Source of the DNA: Labrenzia sp. DG1229
Lineage (GTDB): Bacteria; Pseudomonadota; Alphaproteobacteria; Rhizobiales; Stappiaceae
Reading direction: 5' to 3'
Length of the DNA: 64,000 nt
NCBI RefSeq assembly: GCF_000521215.1
Contig: NZ_KI928935.1
Span: 60,080 to 124,079, forward strand
A model generated the notes under the pieces. It made no database searches and was not told the origin of the DNA. It saw only the letters and a program-made list of their open reading frames with translations. Both the position numbers and the translations under genes were made by a program. This document shows positions 16,609-25,967 of the stretch, in pieces; position 1 is the stretch's first letter, and the number at the start of each line of letters is the position of its first letter.

Positions 16609-17157
16609 TCAATGTCCGGGAAATTCCACGAGGGTGCGAACCGGAACACTCAGTTCCTCCAGCTTCTTGCGTCCGCCAAGATCGGGCAGATCGACAATGA
16701 AGCAGGCGGCTACAATGTTCGCCCCCATGGACTTGAGCAACTTGCAGGCCGCTTCTGCCGTACCTCCGGTCGCAATCAGGTCGTCCACCAGAATGACGCG
16801 GTCGCCCGGCTGGATGGCATCCTTGTGCATTTCCATCTCATCAAGACCATATTCAAGCGAATACGCGATACGGACGGTTTCGTGGGGCAATTTGCCTTTC
16901 TTGCGGATCGGCACGAAGCCGGCGGAAAGCTGGTGTGCGACAGCGCCGCCGAGGATAAACCCCCTTGCCTCGATTCCGGCGATCTGATCGACCTTGGAAC
17001 CGGCCCACGGCTGCACAAGCGCATCGACAGCTCGGCGAAATGCCCGCGCATTGCCAAGAAGCGTCGTGATGTCGCGAAACAGAATTCCCTCTTTAGGGTA
17101 ATCTGTGATCGTGCGGATCGAGCTGATCAGTTCATCCTGGATCGTCTGGTCGGTCAT
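16609..17157 (-). CDS. apt: Adenine phosphoribosyltransferase
   Basis: 182 residues from the ATG at 17157 (GAGAG just upstream). Converts adenine and PRPP to AMP. Features: [34 protein letters not shown], and the PRPP-binding loop [14 protein letters not shown]. It follows mtnP (123-base gap), whose reaction releases adenine, so the pair handles both products of methylthioadenosine breakdown. Confidence 0.96.
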   Translation of the reverse strand: MTDQTIQDELISSIRTITDYPKEGILFRDITTLLGNARAFRRAVDALVQPWAGSKVDQIAGIEARGFILGGAVAHQLSAGFVPIRKKGKLPHETVRIAYSLEYGLDEMEMHKDAIQPGDRVILVDDLIATGGTAEAACKLLKSMGANIVAACFIVDLPDLGGRKKLEELSVPVRTLVEFPGH

Positions 17158-17280
17158 CGAGCTCTCTTTCTTCAGCTGATCGTTCCGGCACATGCCCCGA
17201 CCGACGCTTATATCAATTTTGCGCACGTGATCGAAGCAAATTCGCCGGTATTAAACGAATGTTGCGGCGGTCTGCCTGCG

Positions 17281-18162
17281 TTACGATGGTCTGTTCAGAA
17301 CACGGCCTGCGACGGCGTCCAGTTTGGCCACCAGTTCCGGGTTCCGTTTTTCAGGTGCGGTCATGAAAGCAAATTCCAGCGCCGTATCCGATCCGGCGGG
17401 ACAGGACTGGTGTTCGCGCGGCAGGTCTCTCGCCACTCGGGCAACGAGACGCTGGGCGTTTTCGGCATTATCGTGAAGCACCCTGATGATCGCCTGGATA
17501 TCGACCTCGCCGTGATCCGGATGCCAGCTGTCATAGTCCGTTACCATCGCGACCGTGGCGTAACAGATCTCGGCCTCGCGGGCGAGCTTGGCTTCCGGCA
17601 TGTTGGTCATGCCGATCACGTCACAGCCCCAGGACCGGTAGAGATGGCTTTCCGCGAGGGAGGAGAACTGCGGACCTTCCATGGCAAGGTAGGTTCCGCC
17701 CCTTGCATAGCCGAGGCTTTCCGCCTCGGCAGCGGCTGCAACGGCATCGACAAGCTTCGGGCTCACAGGAGTGGCCATCGAAACGTGGGCAACACAGCCC
17801 GTACCGAAGAAACTCTTTTCGCGGGCAATGGTGCGGTCAATAAACTGATCCACCAGAACGAATGTGCCCGGAGCGTGTTCTTCCTTGAGAGATCCGCAGG
17901 CAGACACCGACAGGAGATCGGTGACACCACAACGTTTCATGACATCGATATTGGCGCGGTAGTTGATCGTGGTTGGAGAATAGACGTGCCCCCGCCCGTG
18001 CCGGGGCAGGAAGACGATTTTTAGCCCGTCAATCTCGCCGATCCTGACCTGATCGGATGGCTTACCCCATGGACTTTCAACGGTGATCCATTCGGAGTTT
18101 TCAAGACCCGGCAGATCGTAAATGCCGGAACCGCCGATAATACCAAGAACCGCATCAGCCAT
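17281..18162 (-). CDS. mtnP: S-methyl-5'-thioadenosine phosphorylase
   Basis: 293 residues from the ATG at 18162, with GGGGAG 8 bases upstream. Phosphorylase family: LGIIGGSGIYDLPGL, FLPRHGRGHVYSPTTINYRA, TYLAMEGPQFSSLAES and VIGMTNMPEAKLAREAEICY, plus the base-binding VTDYDSWH region. It splits MTA into methylthioribose-1-phosphate and adenine. Apt follows for adenine; MtnA for the sugar phosphate is encoded at 51.2 kb. Confidence 0.95.
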   Translation of the reverse strand: MADAVLGIIGGSGIYDLPGLENSEWITVESPWGKPSDQVRIGEIDGLKIVFLPRHGRGHVYSPTTINYRANIDVMKRCGVTDLLSVSACGSLKEEHAPGTFVLVDQFIDRTIAREKSFFGTGCVAHVSMATPVSPKLVDAVAAAAEAESLGYARGGTYLAMEGPQFSSLAESHLYRSWGCDVIGMTNMPEAKLAREAEICYATVAMVTDYDSWHPDHGEVDIQAIIRVLHDNAENAQRLVARVARDLPREHQSCPAGSDTALEFAFMTAPEKRNPELVAKLDAVAGRVLNRPS

Positions 18163-18241
18163 TGCCAAGTCTCCCCAGATGATTCCAATCCGATCAGCTG
18201 ATTATCAAGCAGGACGCACGTTGAACAGTCCAAAATCAAAA

Positions 18242-18264
18242 AAGGCGGGCTTGAAGCCCGCCTT
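18242..18264 (-). terminator. Terminator of the pet operon
   Basis: On the minus strand AAGGCGGGC, loop TTCAA, GCCCGCCTT, followed by T6. It is 27 bases past the petC stop and insulates mtnP. Confidence 0.9.
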
Positions 18265-18290
18265 CTCCATTCACCCATTTGGTGAAGAGA

Positions 18291-19130
18291 TCAATGATCG
18301 ACGTTGCGCCAGAGCTGTTTCTTCGTGAAGTAGAGCAATCCGGCAAAGACGATAAGGAAGACCATCACACGGAAGCCGATCTTCTTGCGGTCTTCCAGAT
18401 GCGGTTCCGCTGCCCACATCATGAAGGCGGAAACGTCCTTGGCATACTGATCCACCGTCATCGGCGAGCCATCGGTATATTCAACCAGCTCATCGGAAAG
18501 CGGCGGTGCCATGGATATGAACTGACCAGCCAGGAACGAGTGGTTGTAGTACTGTCCAACAGGAACTTCTATTCCTTCAGGATCTTCTTCATAGCCGGTC
18601 AACAACGAATAAATGTAGTCCGGGCCACTTTCCTGATACTGCGTGAAGATATCGAAGACGAACCACGGAAATCCGCGCTGAGCTGCACGCGCTTTTGCAA
18701 GCAGCGAGAAGTCGGGCGGATAAGCTCCGCCATTGGCAGCGCGCGCGGCATTCACGTTCGGGAACGGCGACGGGAAGCGGTCCGCAAGGATCGCCGGGCG
18801 ATCGAACATTTCGCCATCATCATCCGGACCGTCGACAACGGTGTATTCGGAGGCAATCTGTTTGGCCGCGTCCTCGCTGAAGCTCGGGCCACCATTTTCG
18901 GCAAGATTGCGGAATGCAACCTGTTTCAGGCCGTGGCAGGCCTGACAAACTTCCTGATAGACCTTGAAACCGCGCTGCAACTGTCCTCGGTCATAAAAGC
19001 CGAAGGGTCCGGAAAAGGACCACTGTTGCGGATGGATTTCGACGTTTGCGCCTGCGGCGACTGCCGGCGTCGCGACGGCGAGAGCCGCCACCGCTGCCAG
19101 GGAACGAACCATTTTGATCATGGTGCTCAT
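18291..19130 (-). CDS. petC: Cytochrome c1 of the bc1 complex
   Basis: 279 residues with a cleavable signal peptide (start MSTMIKMVRSLAAVAALAVA). Haem c attaches at CQACH in VYQEVCQACHGLKQV; the distal Met ligand is in SMAPPLSDELVEY-like context. A C-terminal membrane anchor (KIGFRVMVFLIVFAGLLYF) ends in KKQLWRNVDH. Third gene of petABC, 30 bases after petB. Passes electrons from the Rieske protein to soluble or membrane cytochrome c. Confidence 0.96.
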   Translation of the reverse strand: MSTMIKMVRSLAAVAALAVATPAVAAGANVEIHPQQWSFSGPFGFYDRGQLQRGFKVYQEVCQACHGLKQVAFRNLAENGGPSFSEDAAKQIASEYTVVDGPDDDGEMFDRPAILADRFPSPFPNVNAARAANGGAYPPDFSLLAKARAAQRGFPWFVFDIFTQYQESGPDYIYSLLTGYEEDPEGIEVPVGQYYNHSFLAGQFISMAPPLSDELVEYTDGSPMTVDQYAKDVSAFMMWAAEPHLEDRKKIGFRVMVFLIVFAGLLYFTKKQLWRNVDH

Positions 19131-19160
19131 TGTCTCAATTAACTCCTGATCCGGTTCGCG

Positions 19161-20426
19161 TTACTTCGTCTCCGGCGCGGCAGCCGCACCGGAAGGTTTG
19201 CCAGATCCACCCTTAAGGACCGATTCTGAAATCGAGGCCGGCAGGGGTAGCGGTTTCTCAAGGAACCCGAGCATCGGCAGGATGATCAGGAAATGAGCGA
19301 AATAGTACACGGTGAAAATTCTGGAGAAGATCACGTACCAGCCTTCGGCCGGCATCGCACCCAGATATCCCAGAGCCACGCAGACGCCGGCAAATATCCA
19401 GAAGAACTGCTTGAACATCGGACGATAGGCGCCTGAGCGTACCTTCGACGTATCCAGCCAGGGCAAGATGAACAGCACCGCGATTGAACCGAACATGGCA
19501 ATCACACCACCGAGCTTGTCGGGAACGGCACGCAAGATCGCGTAGAACGGCAGGAAGTACCATTCCGGAACGATATGCGCAGGTGTCACCAGCGGGTCGG
19601 CCTCGATGTAGTTGTCGGGATGTCCCATGTAATTCGGCAGGTAGAATGCGAAATACGCGAACAGGATCATGAACACGACAATCGCGAACAGGTCCTTCAT
19701 CGTGTAATAGGGGTGGAACGGCAGCGTGTCCTGTTTCGTCTTCGGCTGAACACCCGTCGGATTGTTGTTGCCTGTCGTGTGGAAAGCCCAAACGTGCAGG
19801 ATAACGACACCGACGATCATGAACGGCAGCAGATAGTGAAGCGAGAAGAAGCGGTTCAAGGTCGGGTTGTCGACGGCGAAGCCACCCCACAACCAGGTAA
19901 CGATGCTCTCGCCCACCAGCGGGATCGCGGAGAACAGGTTCGTGATAACCGTCGCACCCCAGAAAGACATCTGCCCCCAGGGCAGAACGTAGCCCATGAA
20001 TGCGGTGCCCATCATGATCAGGAAGATGATCACGCCCAGGATCCACGAAATTTCACGCGGCGCCTTGTAGGAACCGTAGTAGAGCCCGCGGAAGATATGG
20101 ATATAGACGGCGATGAAGAACATCGAAGCGCCATTGGAGTGAAGGTATCTCAGCATCCAGCCGAAATTCACGTCACGCATGATGTGCTCGACGCTGTTGA
20201 ACGCTGCGTCGGTGCTGGGCGTGTAGTGCATCACCAGAACGATCCCGGTAATGATCTGTGCGATCAGCACGAAGAAAAGAATACCACCGAAAGTCCACCA
20301 GTAATTGAGGTTTTTCGGGGTCGGGAAATCCACGAAGGATCCGCGCACGAGCGAAATCACGGGCAGGCGGCTTTCCAGCCACTTGGCCGCAGCGCTCTGC
20401 GGGACGTAGTTTGAATGTCCAGCCAT
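19161..20426 (-). CDS. petB: Cytochrome b of the bc1 complex
   Basis: 421 residues, eight predicted membrane helices. The haem-ligand His pairs are in [20 protein letters not shown] and [20 protein letters not shown]; the quinol-oxidation motif [16 protein letters not shown] is intact. The C-terminal tail is longer and Ala/Pro/Lys-rich ([16 protein letters not shown]), as in Rhizobiales. Central gene of petABC; 25 bases separate it from petA. Confidence 0.97.
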   Translation of the reverse strand: MAGHSNYVPQSAAAKWLESRLPVISLVRGSFVDFPTPKNLNYWWTFGGILFFVLIAQIITGIVLVMHYTPSTDAAFNSVEHIMRDVNFGWMLRYLHSNGASMFFIAVYIHIFRGLYYGSYKAPREISWILGVIIFLIMMGTAFMGYVLPWGQMSFWGATVITNLFSAIPLVGESIVTWLWGGFAVDNPTLNRFFSLHYLLPFMIVGVVILHVWAFHTTGNNNPTGVQPKTKQDTLPFHPYYTMKDLFAIVVFMILFAYFAFYLPNYMGHPDNYIEADPLVTPAHIVPEWYFLPFYAILRAVPDKLGGVIAMFGSIAVLFILPWLDTSKVRSGAYRPMFKQFFWIFAGVCVALGYLGAMPAEGWYVIFSRIFTVYYFAHFLIILPMLGFLEKPLPLPASISESVLKGGSGKPSGAAAAPETK

Positions 20427-20451
20427 GGCTGTCTCCTAAAAATCTGTGCCG

Positions 20452-21015
20452 TTAGCCGATCTTGATCGTCGAGTCGCTGACGAACTCGAGCGGCGGAATC
20501 AGCAAATTCTCGGGAGCCGGGCCTTTGCGAATACGGCCGGCAGTGTCGTAGTGAGAGCCGTGGCAGGGGCAGAACCAGCCACCGAAGTCACCGGCATCAC
20601 CGATCGGCACGCAGCCGAGGTGTGTGCAGATACCGACCTGCACGAGCCAGTTTTCCTTGTCCTTCACACCGCGGTTCGGGTCGGTCGCCTCAGCGTCCAC
20701 CGGAAGGTTCGCATTTCGGGCAAGCCTGTCCGGAAGATCCGCAATCGGGACATCCTTCGCTTCAGTCACTTCCGTCTCCGTGCGGTTGCGAATGAAGACC
20801 GGCTTGCCTCGCCATTTTACTGTGATTGACTGCCCCTCTTCGACGGCAGACACATCAACCTCGATCGATGCCAGTGCCAAGGCGGAGGCATCCGGGTTCA
20901 TCTGATCGATAAACGGCCATGCCAACGCGCCGGCGCCCACAACGCCCATTGCACCGGTCGCGATGTAGAGAAAGTCACGGCGGTTCGGTTCTTCCGCATC
21001 CGTGTTGTGTGCCAA
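20452..21015 (-). CDS. petA: Rieske iron-sulphur subunit of bc1 complex
   Basis: 187 residues. The N-terminus [20 protein letters not shown] is a twin-arginine membrane anchor. The 2Fe-2S cluster ligands are in CTHLGCVP and CPCHGSHYD. First gene of petABC. It accepts electrons from ubiquinol and swings to cytochrome c1. Confidence 0.97.
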   Translation of the reverse strand: MAHNTDAEEPNRRDFLYIATGAMGVVGAGALAWPFIDQMNPDASALALASIEVDVSAVEEGQSITVKWRGKPVFIRNRTETEVTEAKDVPIADLPDRLARNANLPVDAEATDPNRGVKDKENWLVQVGICTHLGCVPIGDAGDFGGWFCPCHGSHYDTAGRIRKGPAPENLLIPPLEFVSDSTIKIG

Positions 21016-21318
21016 GGTCGCGTCCCCTTCAAAATTCTACCTGTACCGATAGCCCGCATCACGTCCAGACCATCCTTTGCCAGTGAGGATGGACGGAACC
21101 ATGCCGGGCTCAACGGTGGCCAGCGCGGCAGTTACCCGCATCGGCCAAGCGGCTTGTCTTTTTGCACCCTTCGAAACGCTTGTCCAGATCAACAAACGTG
21201 TCAAAACGCATATGTCGCAGGCAAAACAAACCCCGTGCCGCTTTTCTGCCCTTTTTTAGGGAACAAGCGCAAGACCGGAATTCAAATGAACCCCGATCTT
21301 GCCGTTTCGTTCTGTGAA
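21016..21318 (-). other. Intergenic region upstream of petA
   Basis: About 300 bases between the ABC exporter end and the petA start, presumably holding the pet promoter. On the minus strand a perfect TTGACA (21199-21204) is present, but I see no convincing -10 at the right distance. No terminator for the ABC gene and no small gene with a ribosome site was recognised. Confidence 0.4.
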
Positions 21319-23157
21319 TTAAGCGGCCTGAACAGGCGCGAGGAAACCACCGGACTGATGCTGCCAGAGTTGCGCGTACAATCCGTTCTTTTCAAGAAGC
21401 TCCTGATGGGACCCCTCTTCGATGATTCGGCCCTGATCCATCACGATGAGCCTGTCCATCGCCGCGATGGTTGACAGACGGTGGGCAATGGCAATCACGG
21501 TCTTGCCCTTCATCAGGTCGAACAGGCTTTCCTGAATGGCGATTTCCACTTCGGAATCGAGCGCCGACGTCGCTTCGTCCAGTAACAGGATGGGAGCATC
21601 CTTCAACAGAACACGGGCAATGGCAATCCGCTGGCGCTGTCCGCCGGAGAGTTTCACACCCCGCTCACCGACATGAGCTTCTAGTCCGGTGCGTCCGCTC
21701 GGATCCGACAAATCCCGGACGAACTCGAGCGCATGAGCCTTTTCCAGTGCCGATTCCACTTCCTCCCGTTCGACATTCGGCTTGCCGTAGGCAACGTTCT
21801 CGAAAATCGAACGATGCAGCAATGAAGTGTCCTGGGTGACAACACCGACATTTGCGCGGATATCATCCTGTCGAACATTCGCGATATCCTGTCCGTCGAT
21901 CAGGATCCGGCCGCGTTCGAGGTCGTAAAACCGCAACAGGAGATTGACGAGGGTCGACTTGCCGGCTCCCGATCTTCCGATCAGGCCGATCTTCTCGCCC
22001 GGTGCCATCGTCAGCGACAACTCCTCGATCACGCCGGTTTCCTTGCCGTAGTGAAAACCGATCCGCTCAAACCGGATTTCGCCACTCGGCACGGAAAGCG
22101 GACGTGCACCCGGAGCATCCACGACATCCCGCTCGCGGGAAATGGTGTTGATGCCGTCCTGAACCGTTCCGATGTTTTCAAATAATCCCGAGACTTCCCA
22201 GAGGATCCATTGCGACATGCCCTGAAAACGCAACACGAGTGCAACAGCGACCGCAATCTCGCCAGTTCCGACCCGGCCGGCCTGCCAGAGGCCGATGGAC
22301 ATCCCGGTAACTGCAAAAAGCAAAACCATGTTGAGCGTCGTCAGGGTGATATTCATCCCGGTGACCAGTCGCATCTGCAGGAACACTGTCTTCAGAAACG
22401 ACATCATTGACGTCTTGGCATACTCTTCCTCACGTTCCGCATGGGAAAACAGCTTCACCGTGGAGATGTTGGTGTAGGCGTCAACCACATGCCCGGTCAT
22501 GAGTGAGCGCGCATCCGCCTGTTCCCTGGAAACGTTTTTCAGACGCGGAACGAAGACCCGCATCGTGACCAGGTAGCAACCGAACCACACCACGAATGGT
22601 ATGACGAAGTATATGCTGGCCTCCGCGACAACGAACAAGGCGGCAAAGAAGTAGACCGTGACATAAACAAGAATGTCGGCAATCCTCGTGACGACTTCTC
22701 GAACCGCCAGAGCGGTCTGCATCAGTTTGTTGGCAATCCGGCCGGCAAAATCGTTCTGGTAGAACGAGATGCTCTGGCGCAGCAGGTAGCGGTGAACACG
22801 CCAACGCACAGACATGGGATACGTACCCATCAGCCCCTGGTGAAACATGGTTTCCCAGATCGCGGTGATGCCCGGCAGGACGATCAGCACCACCAGCGCC
22901 ATCCACAGGAGTTGACCCCAATTGTCCTGAAAGAAAGTCTCCGCACTTTCTGTGCTGAGCCAGTTCACCAGCTCGCCCAAAAACGTGAAAATCATGACTT
23001 CCAGGACCGCTATGATCGCTCCCAGCACCGAAACGACAAGCAGGATGGGCCAGACGGGTTTGGTGTAATACCAACAGAAGGCCCAGAAGCCTTTCGGCGG
23101 GACGTCAAGCTCGGTTCTCTCAAAAGGGTCAACGAGCTTTTCGAAACGGTCGAACAT
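21319..23157 (-). CDS. ABC exporter, fused permease-ATPase (first copy)
   Basis: 612 residues: a six-helix transmembrane domain (about 30-330), then a nucleotide-binding domain with Walker A GLIGRSGAGKST, signature LSGGQRQRIAIARVL, Walker B APILLLDEATSALDSE and the switch His in IAIAHRLST. MsbA/HlyB-type half exporter that would dimerise. GAGAGG precedes the ATG and lies within the end of the upstream membrane gene (stop 2 bases earlier), so the two are coupled. It is clearly homologous to the exporter at 27974-29827; both begin with an LFETWIDPF/KLVDPFERT-like lead. Substrate unknown. Confidence 0.93.
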   Translation of the reverse strand: MFDRFEKLVDPFERTELDVPPKGFWAFCWYYTKPVWPILLVVSVLGAIIAVLEVMIFTFLGELVNWLSTESAETFFQDNWGQLLWMALVVLIVLPGITAIWETMFHQGLMGTYPMSVRWRVHRYLLRQSISFYQNDFAGRIANKLMQTALAVREVVTRIADILVYVTVYFFAALFVVAEASIYFVIPFVVWFGCYLVTMRVFVPRLKNVSREQADARSLMTGHVVDAYTNISTVKLFSHAEREEEYAKTSMMSFLKTVFLQMRLVTGMNITLTTLNMVLLFAVTGMSIGLWQAGRVGTGEIAVAVALVLRFQGMSQWILWEVSGLFENIGTVQDGINTISRERDVVDAPGARPLSVPSGEIRFERIGFHYGKETGVIEELSLTMAPGEKIGLIGRSGAGKSTLVNLLLRFYDLERGRILIDGQDIANVRQDDIRANVGVVTQDTSLLHRSIFENVAYGKPNVEREEVESALEKAHALEFVRDLSDPSGRTGLEAHVGERGVKLSGGQRQRIAIARVLLKDAPILLLDEATSALDSEVEIAIQESLFDLMKGKTVIAIAHRLSTIAAMDRLIVMDQGRIIEEGSHQELLEKNGLYAQLWQHQSGGFLAPVQAA

Positions 23158-23159
23158 TA

Positions 23160-23507
23160 CTACCTCTCAGAACCGCTCAACCGCAGCACAGTCAGATGCA
23201 CCAGAGCGTCTTCCTTGCCGACAGGTTGGGATCGCGGACGAATTGTTGCCCCTGCCGCCATGACAAACAGGCCGGTCATAAGACTTGTGAAGGCAAGTGC
23301 AATGATTGCGGTGCCCCAGAAAAGAGCCCCGAGCTGATCGAAGAACAGGGAAACCGGAATAGTCTCGCCGGCAACCTCGAGCGCTTCGATCCGGCTCAGG
23401 TTAAAGATGAAGACCGGCACGAAGAGAACCACGGCCACGCCAAGGGTAACGCCGAGAAAAACACCGGCCGACACAATCGCGCGTCCGATCCTGCCTGCCA
23501 GCCCCAC
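23160..23507 (-). CDS. Small membrane protein, apparent 5' frameshift
   Basis: Two hydrophobic segments (VSAGVFLGVTLGVAVVLFVP and LFWGTAIIALAFTSLMTGLF). As annotated it uses a GTG at 23507 without a good ribosome site. The same frame stays open upstream and reads YPQDLSALADRPDFEIPSTP, but the only well-placed ATG (23589, CGGAG 8 bases before) is one base out of frame. Removing one base around 23574-23579 joins them as MNYAYPQDLS..., giving about 142 residues. So the true gene is probably 23160-23589 with a one-base insertion. It is coupled to the ABC exporter. Family not recognised. Confidence 0.6.
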   Translation of the reverse strand: MGLAGRIGRAIVSAGVFLGVTLGVAVVLFVPVFIFNLSRIEALEVAGETIPVSLFFDQLGALFWGTAIIALAFTSLMTGLFVMAAGATIRPRSQPVGKEDALVHLTVLRLSGSER

Positions 23508-23716
23508 CTTTGCTTGCGGCGTGGATGGAATCTCGAAATCCGGACGGTCTGCCAGTGCAGACAGGTCCTGCGGATAATGCGTAATTCATCGGAACAACTC
23601 CGAAAAGGGAACTTGATCAATGGTGACGGCGAACATGCAGATGACGCATGCAGCACGGTAGAACGGCTTGAGCCCGTCACCGCAAAGCTATTTGGAAAGA
23701 TGAGGTTTGACGGCGC

Positions 23717-23791
23717 CTAACGCTGCCTGACAATTCCCTCGATGCAACCAGCGTGGGCGGAGGATGCGTGGATCGCGAAATGATCTATCAT
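23717..23791 (-). CDS. Possible 24-residue small ORF
   Basis: ATG at 23791 preceded at 5 bases by AGGAGGG, the strongest ribosome site in the neighbourhood; encodes MIDHFAIHASSAHAGCIEG plus five residues to a TAG. It lies upstream of the membrane-protein/ABC genes on the same strand. Could be a leader peptide or a chance ORF; no homology known to me. Confidence 0.3.
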   Translation of the reverse strand: MIDHFAIHASSAHAGCIEGIVRQR

Positions 23792-23991
23792 GAATGCCCT
23801 CCTGGTTGCGCGGCCGGGCGGCCGCTGGGAAAAATCCAAGTCAACAAGGTGAAGTTGACTGGTAGCGTTGGTAACCGCTTTTTAGCTGGTTGAAAAGAGG
23901 CAAATCACACCAGTGGAGCACGAAGCTGACAACTGTTGCCAAACAGACACAACCCCTCAGCTGCCGGCAAGACCCGACAGCAATTGTTGGT

Positions 23992-25839
23992 CTACATCAC
24001 GAACTCGCGCAGGTGTATCTCCGCTTCACGCGCTGAAAGCGGGCCAGAAATCAACTGACCCTGAATGAAGTCACATCCGAAATCTCGAAGTATTTCAAGC
24101 TGTTCCGGCCGATCGACGCCTATGGCCATCACCTTGCACTCGAACTTTTCCGCAAGTCTGACGATGGATTGTGCCAAGTGACGCTTCTTTGTGTGGGATT
24201 CCAGATCTCCCACGAGCCATGAGCTGAGTTTCAGGAGATTTGCGTTGACCCGGATGAGCTGTCCGGCTCCACCGCGGCCACCTCCAACTTCATCGAGCGC
24301 AATCCGGCAACCGGTTCCGGACAAACGTCCTATCGCACATCGCAGACCGTCGTGCTCATCGAATCGGACAATTTGCTCATTCAGCTCGATGGTCAGATCA
24401 GCGACCGGAATCTCGGCTTCTTCACACAGTCGGACCAACTGCTCCCCGAAGCGCGGATTGTCAACGCTCGCACCGGTCAGATCGACTGACAAGGTGATGG
24501 GTCGGTTTGCAGCTTCCCGAAGCCGTCTGATTTCCGACAGGCCTTCCCGCAATGCAAATCGTTCGATCTGCGCAATCCGTTTGGTATCTTCCTGAGCTGA
24601 CAACATCTTTGCAGGGTCGACCAGTCCTTCCGACGGATGCAGCCAGTGCGCCGACGCTTCGTATCCGGTGATCTGCTTCTGTTTCAGGTCATATTGCGGT
24701 TCCATGAGCAGCGTCAGGTTGTTGTTTTCAAGGTCCTGATCGAGCCTGGCCATGTTCATGCGCCGGTGCCGGTGCGCCGTTCCAAGTGCATCGGTGTACC
24801 AGGAGAAACGGTCACGACCGGCTTTCTTTGCGGCGTAAAGAGCGATGTCGGCCCGGTTGATAAGCTCTGCGAGACTGGTGTTTTCTGTCTCGGCAAGGAC
24901 AAGACCAGCGCTGCCTGCAACTTTCAGTCTCTGCCGTTCGACCATGATCGGCTGATCCAGATCGCCAAAGACCTGTTGCACGAGACTTTCCATCTGGTCC
25001 GGCCCGTCAGGATCAGAAATGACGGCCAAAAACTCATCTCCCCCAACTCTCGCAACCAACCCCTTTTCCTGCAGAACCGACTTGAGCACTCCCGCGACAA
25101 GCCTCAGCACGGCGTCACCGGCACTATGACCATGGCTGTCGTTGATCTCCTTGAAATGATCGAGATCGAAGTGGATGACACCCACCTTGCGCGAATTGCC
25201 GTGATCCCGCGACAAGCACTCCTGCAGAAACGACGTGATTTTCGCTCTCGTTGCCAGACCAGTCAGTTCGTCGTGTTCGGCCTGATACTTCAGCCGTTTT
25301 CGTGTTTCTTCAAGCTCTGCAAAGCGTTCGACCTCGCGGGTCACATCCTGACACAGGATGATCATCCGCGTTTTTTCCTCGGTTTCGCCCTCGACTTTTG
25401 CAAATGTTAGCTGGTTCCAGAAAAGCTCTCCGTTTTTCCTCCGGTTCTGGATCAGTTCCTTGAAGCCTGACGAGAATTTTTTCAGGTCAAACTTGAAATT
25501 CTCCAGTTCCCCGGAAGAAAGCTGCTTGTCTGGAGGAAGAACAAATTCCTGTGGTTGACGTCCGCGAATTTCCTCGGCGGAGTATCCGGTTATGCGTGTA
25601 TAGGCCGGGTTGGACCATTCGATCCGTCCATAGATGTCCTGCATGACAAGACCTTCGTGAGCGTGCTCGACGACGGTTTCGAGAATTGCAGCATCGTTTC
25701 CGTATTCCGAGGCGGACCTGTTGCCCAATTTATTGGCGTGCAAACGGCCAAGTAAAAAACCCACGGAGAGGAGAATGATTCCCACACCGCAAAACAAGAT
25801 CAGATAAATCGCAGGCCAGTCGGTCGAAAATTCTTCCAT
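23992..25839 (-). CDS. PAS-GGDEF-EAL protein with degenerate EAL
   Basis: 615 residues: one N-terminal membrane helix (about 10-30), a PAS domain (50-165; GRIEWSNPAYTRITGYSAEE, NGELFWNQL), a GGDEF domain with intact RVGGDEF and FDLDHFKEINDSHGHSAGD, then an EAL-like domain. The EAL part is decayed at catalytic positions: YEASAHW replaces the EALVRW-type motif, DEVGGGRGG replaces DDFGTG, and AIGVDRPEQ replaces AEGVE. So it likely makes cyclic-di-GMP but cannot hydrolyse it; the EAL part may bind the nucleotide or regulate. No I-site RxxD is visible. Neighbours are a chemoreceptor and an ABC exporter. Confidence 0.92.
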   Translation of the reverse strand: MEEFSTDWPAIYLILFCGVGIILLSVGFLLGRLHANKLGNRSASEYGNDAAILETVVEHAHEGLVMQDIYGRIEWSNPAYTRITGYSAEEIRGRQPQEFVLPPDKQLSSGELENFKFDLKKFSSGFKELIQNRRKNGELFWNQLTFAKVEGETEEKTRMIILCQDVTREVERFAELEETRKRLKYQAEHDELTGLATRAKITSFLQECLSRDHGNSRKVGVIHFDLDHFKEINDSHGHSAGDAVLRLVAGVLKSVLQEKGLVARVGGDEFLAVISDPDGPDQMESLVQQVFGDLDQPIMVERQRLKVAGSAGLVLAETENTSLAELINRADIALYAAKKAGRDRFSWYTDALGTAHRHRRMNMARLDQDLENNNLTLLMEPQYDLKQKQITGYEASAHWLHPSEGLVDPAKMLSAQEDTKRIAQIERFALREGLSEIRRLREAANRPITLSVDLTGASVDNPRFGEQLVRLCEEAEIPVADLTIELNEQIVRFDEHDGLRCAIGRLSGTGCRIALDEVGGGRGGAGQLIRVNANLLKLSSWLVGDLESHTKKRHLAQSIVRLAEKFECKVMAIGVDRPEQLEILRDFGCDFIQGQLISGPLSAREAEIHLREFVM

Positions 25840-25967
25840 GCAGATCTGATGAATACTCTGGTCATTTGAGACTATTCTGCCAAAATAACTTGAAAAAAAC
25901 GCTAAGCAGAGCCCATCAAATTTTCGGTATTTATCGCAATATCAATTCATGAAATCATATAAAAACT

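Noticed and set aside
16612..18024. 470-codon plus-strand ORF across apt and mtnP
   Set aside because: Antisense to two well-supported enzymes; composition typical of an antisense frame in high-GC DNA.
19575..20414. 279-codon plus-strand ORF opposite petB
   Set aside because: It is the mirror of the conserved cytochrome b gene, has charged random composition and no family resemblance.
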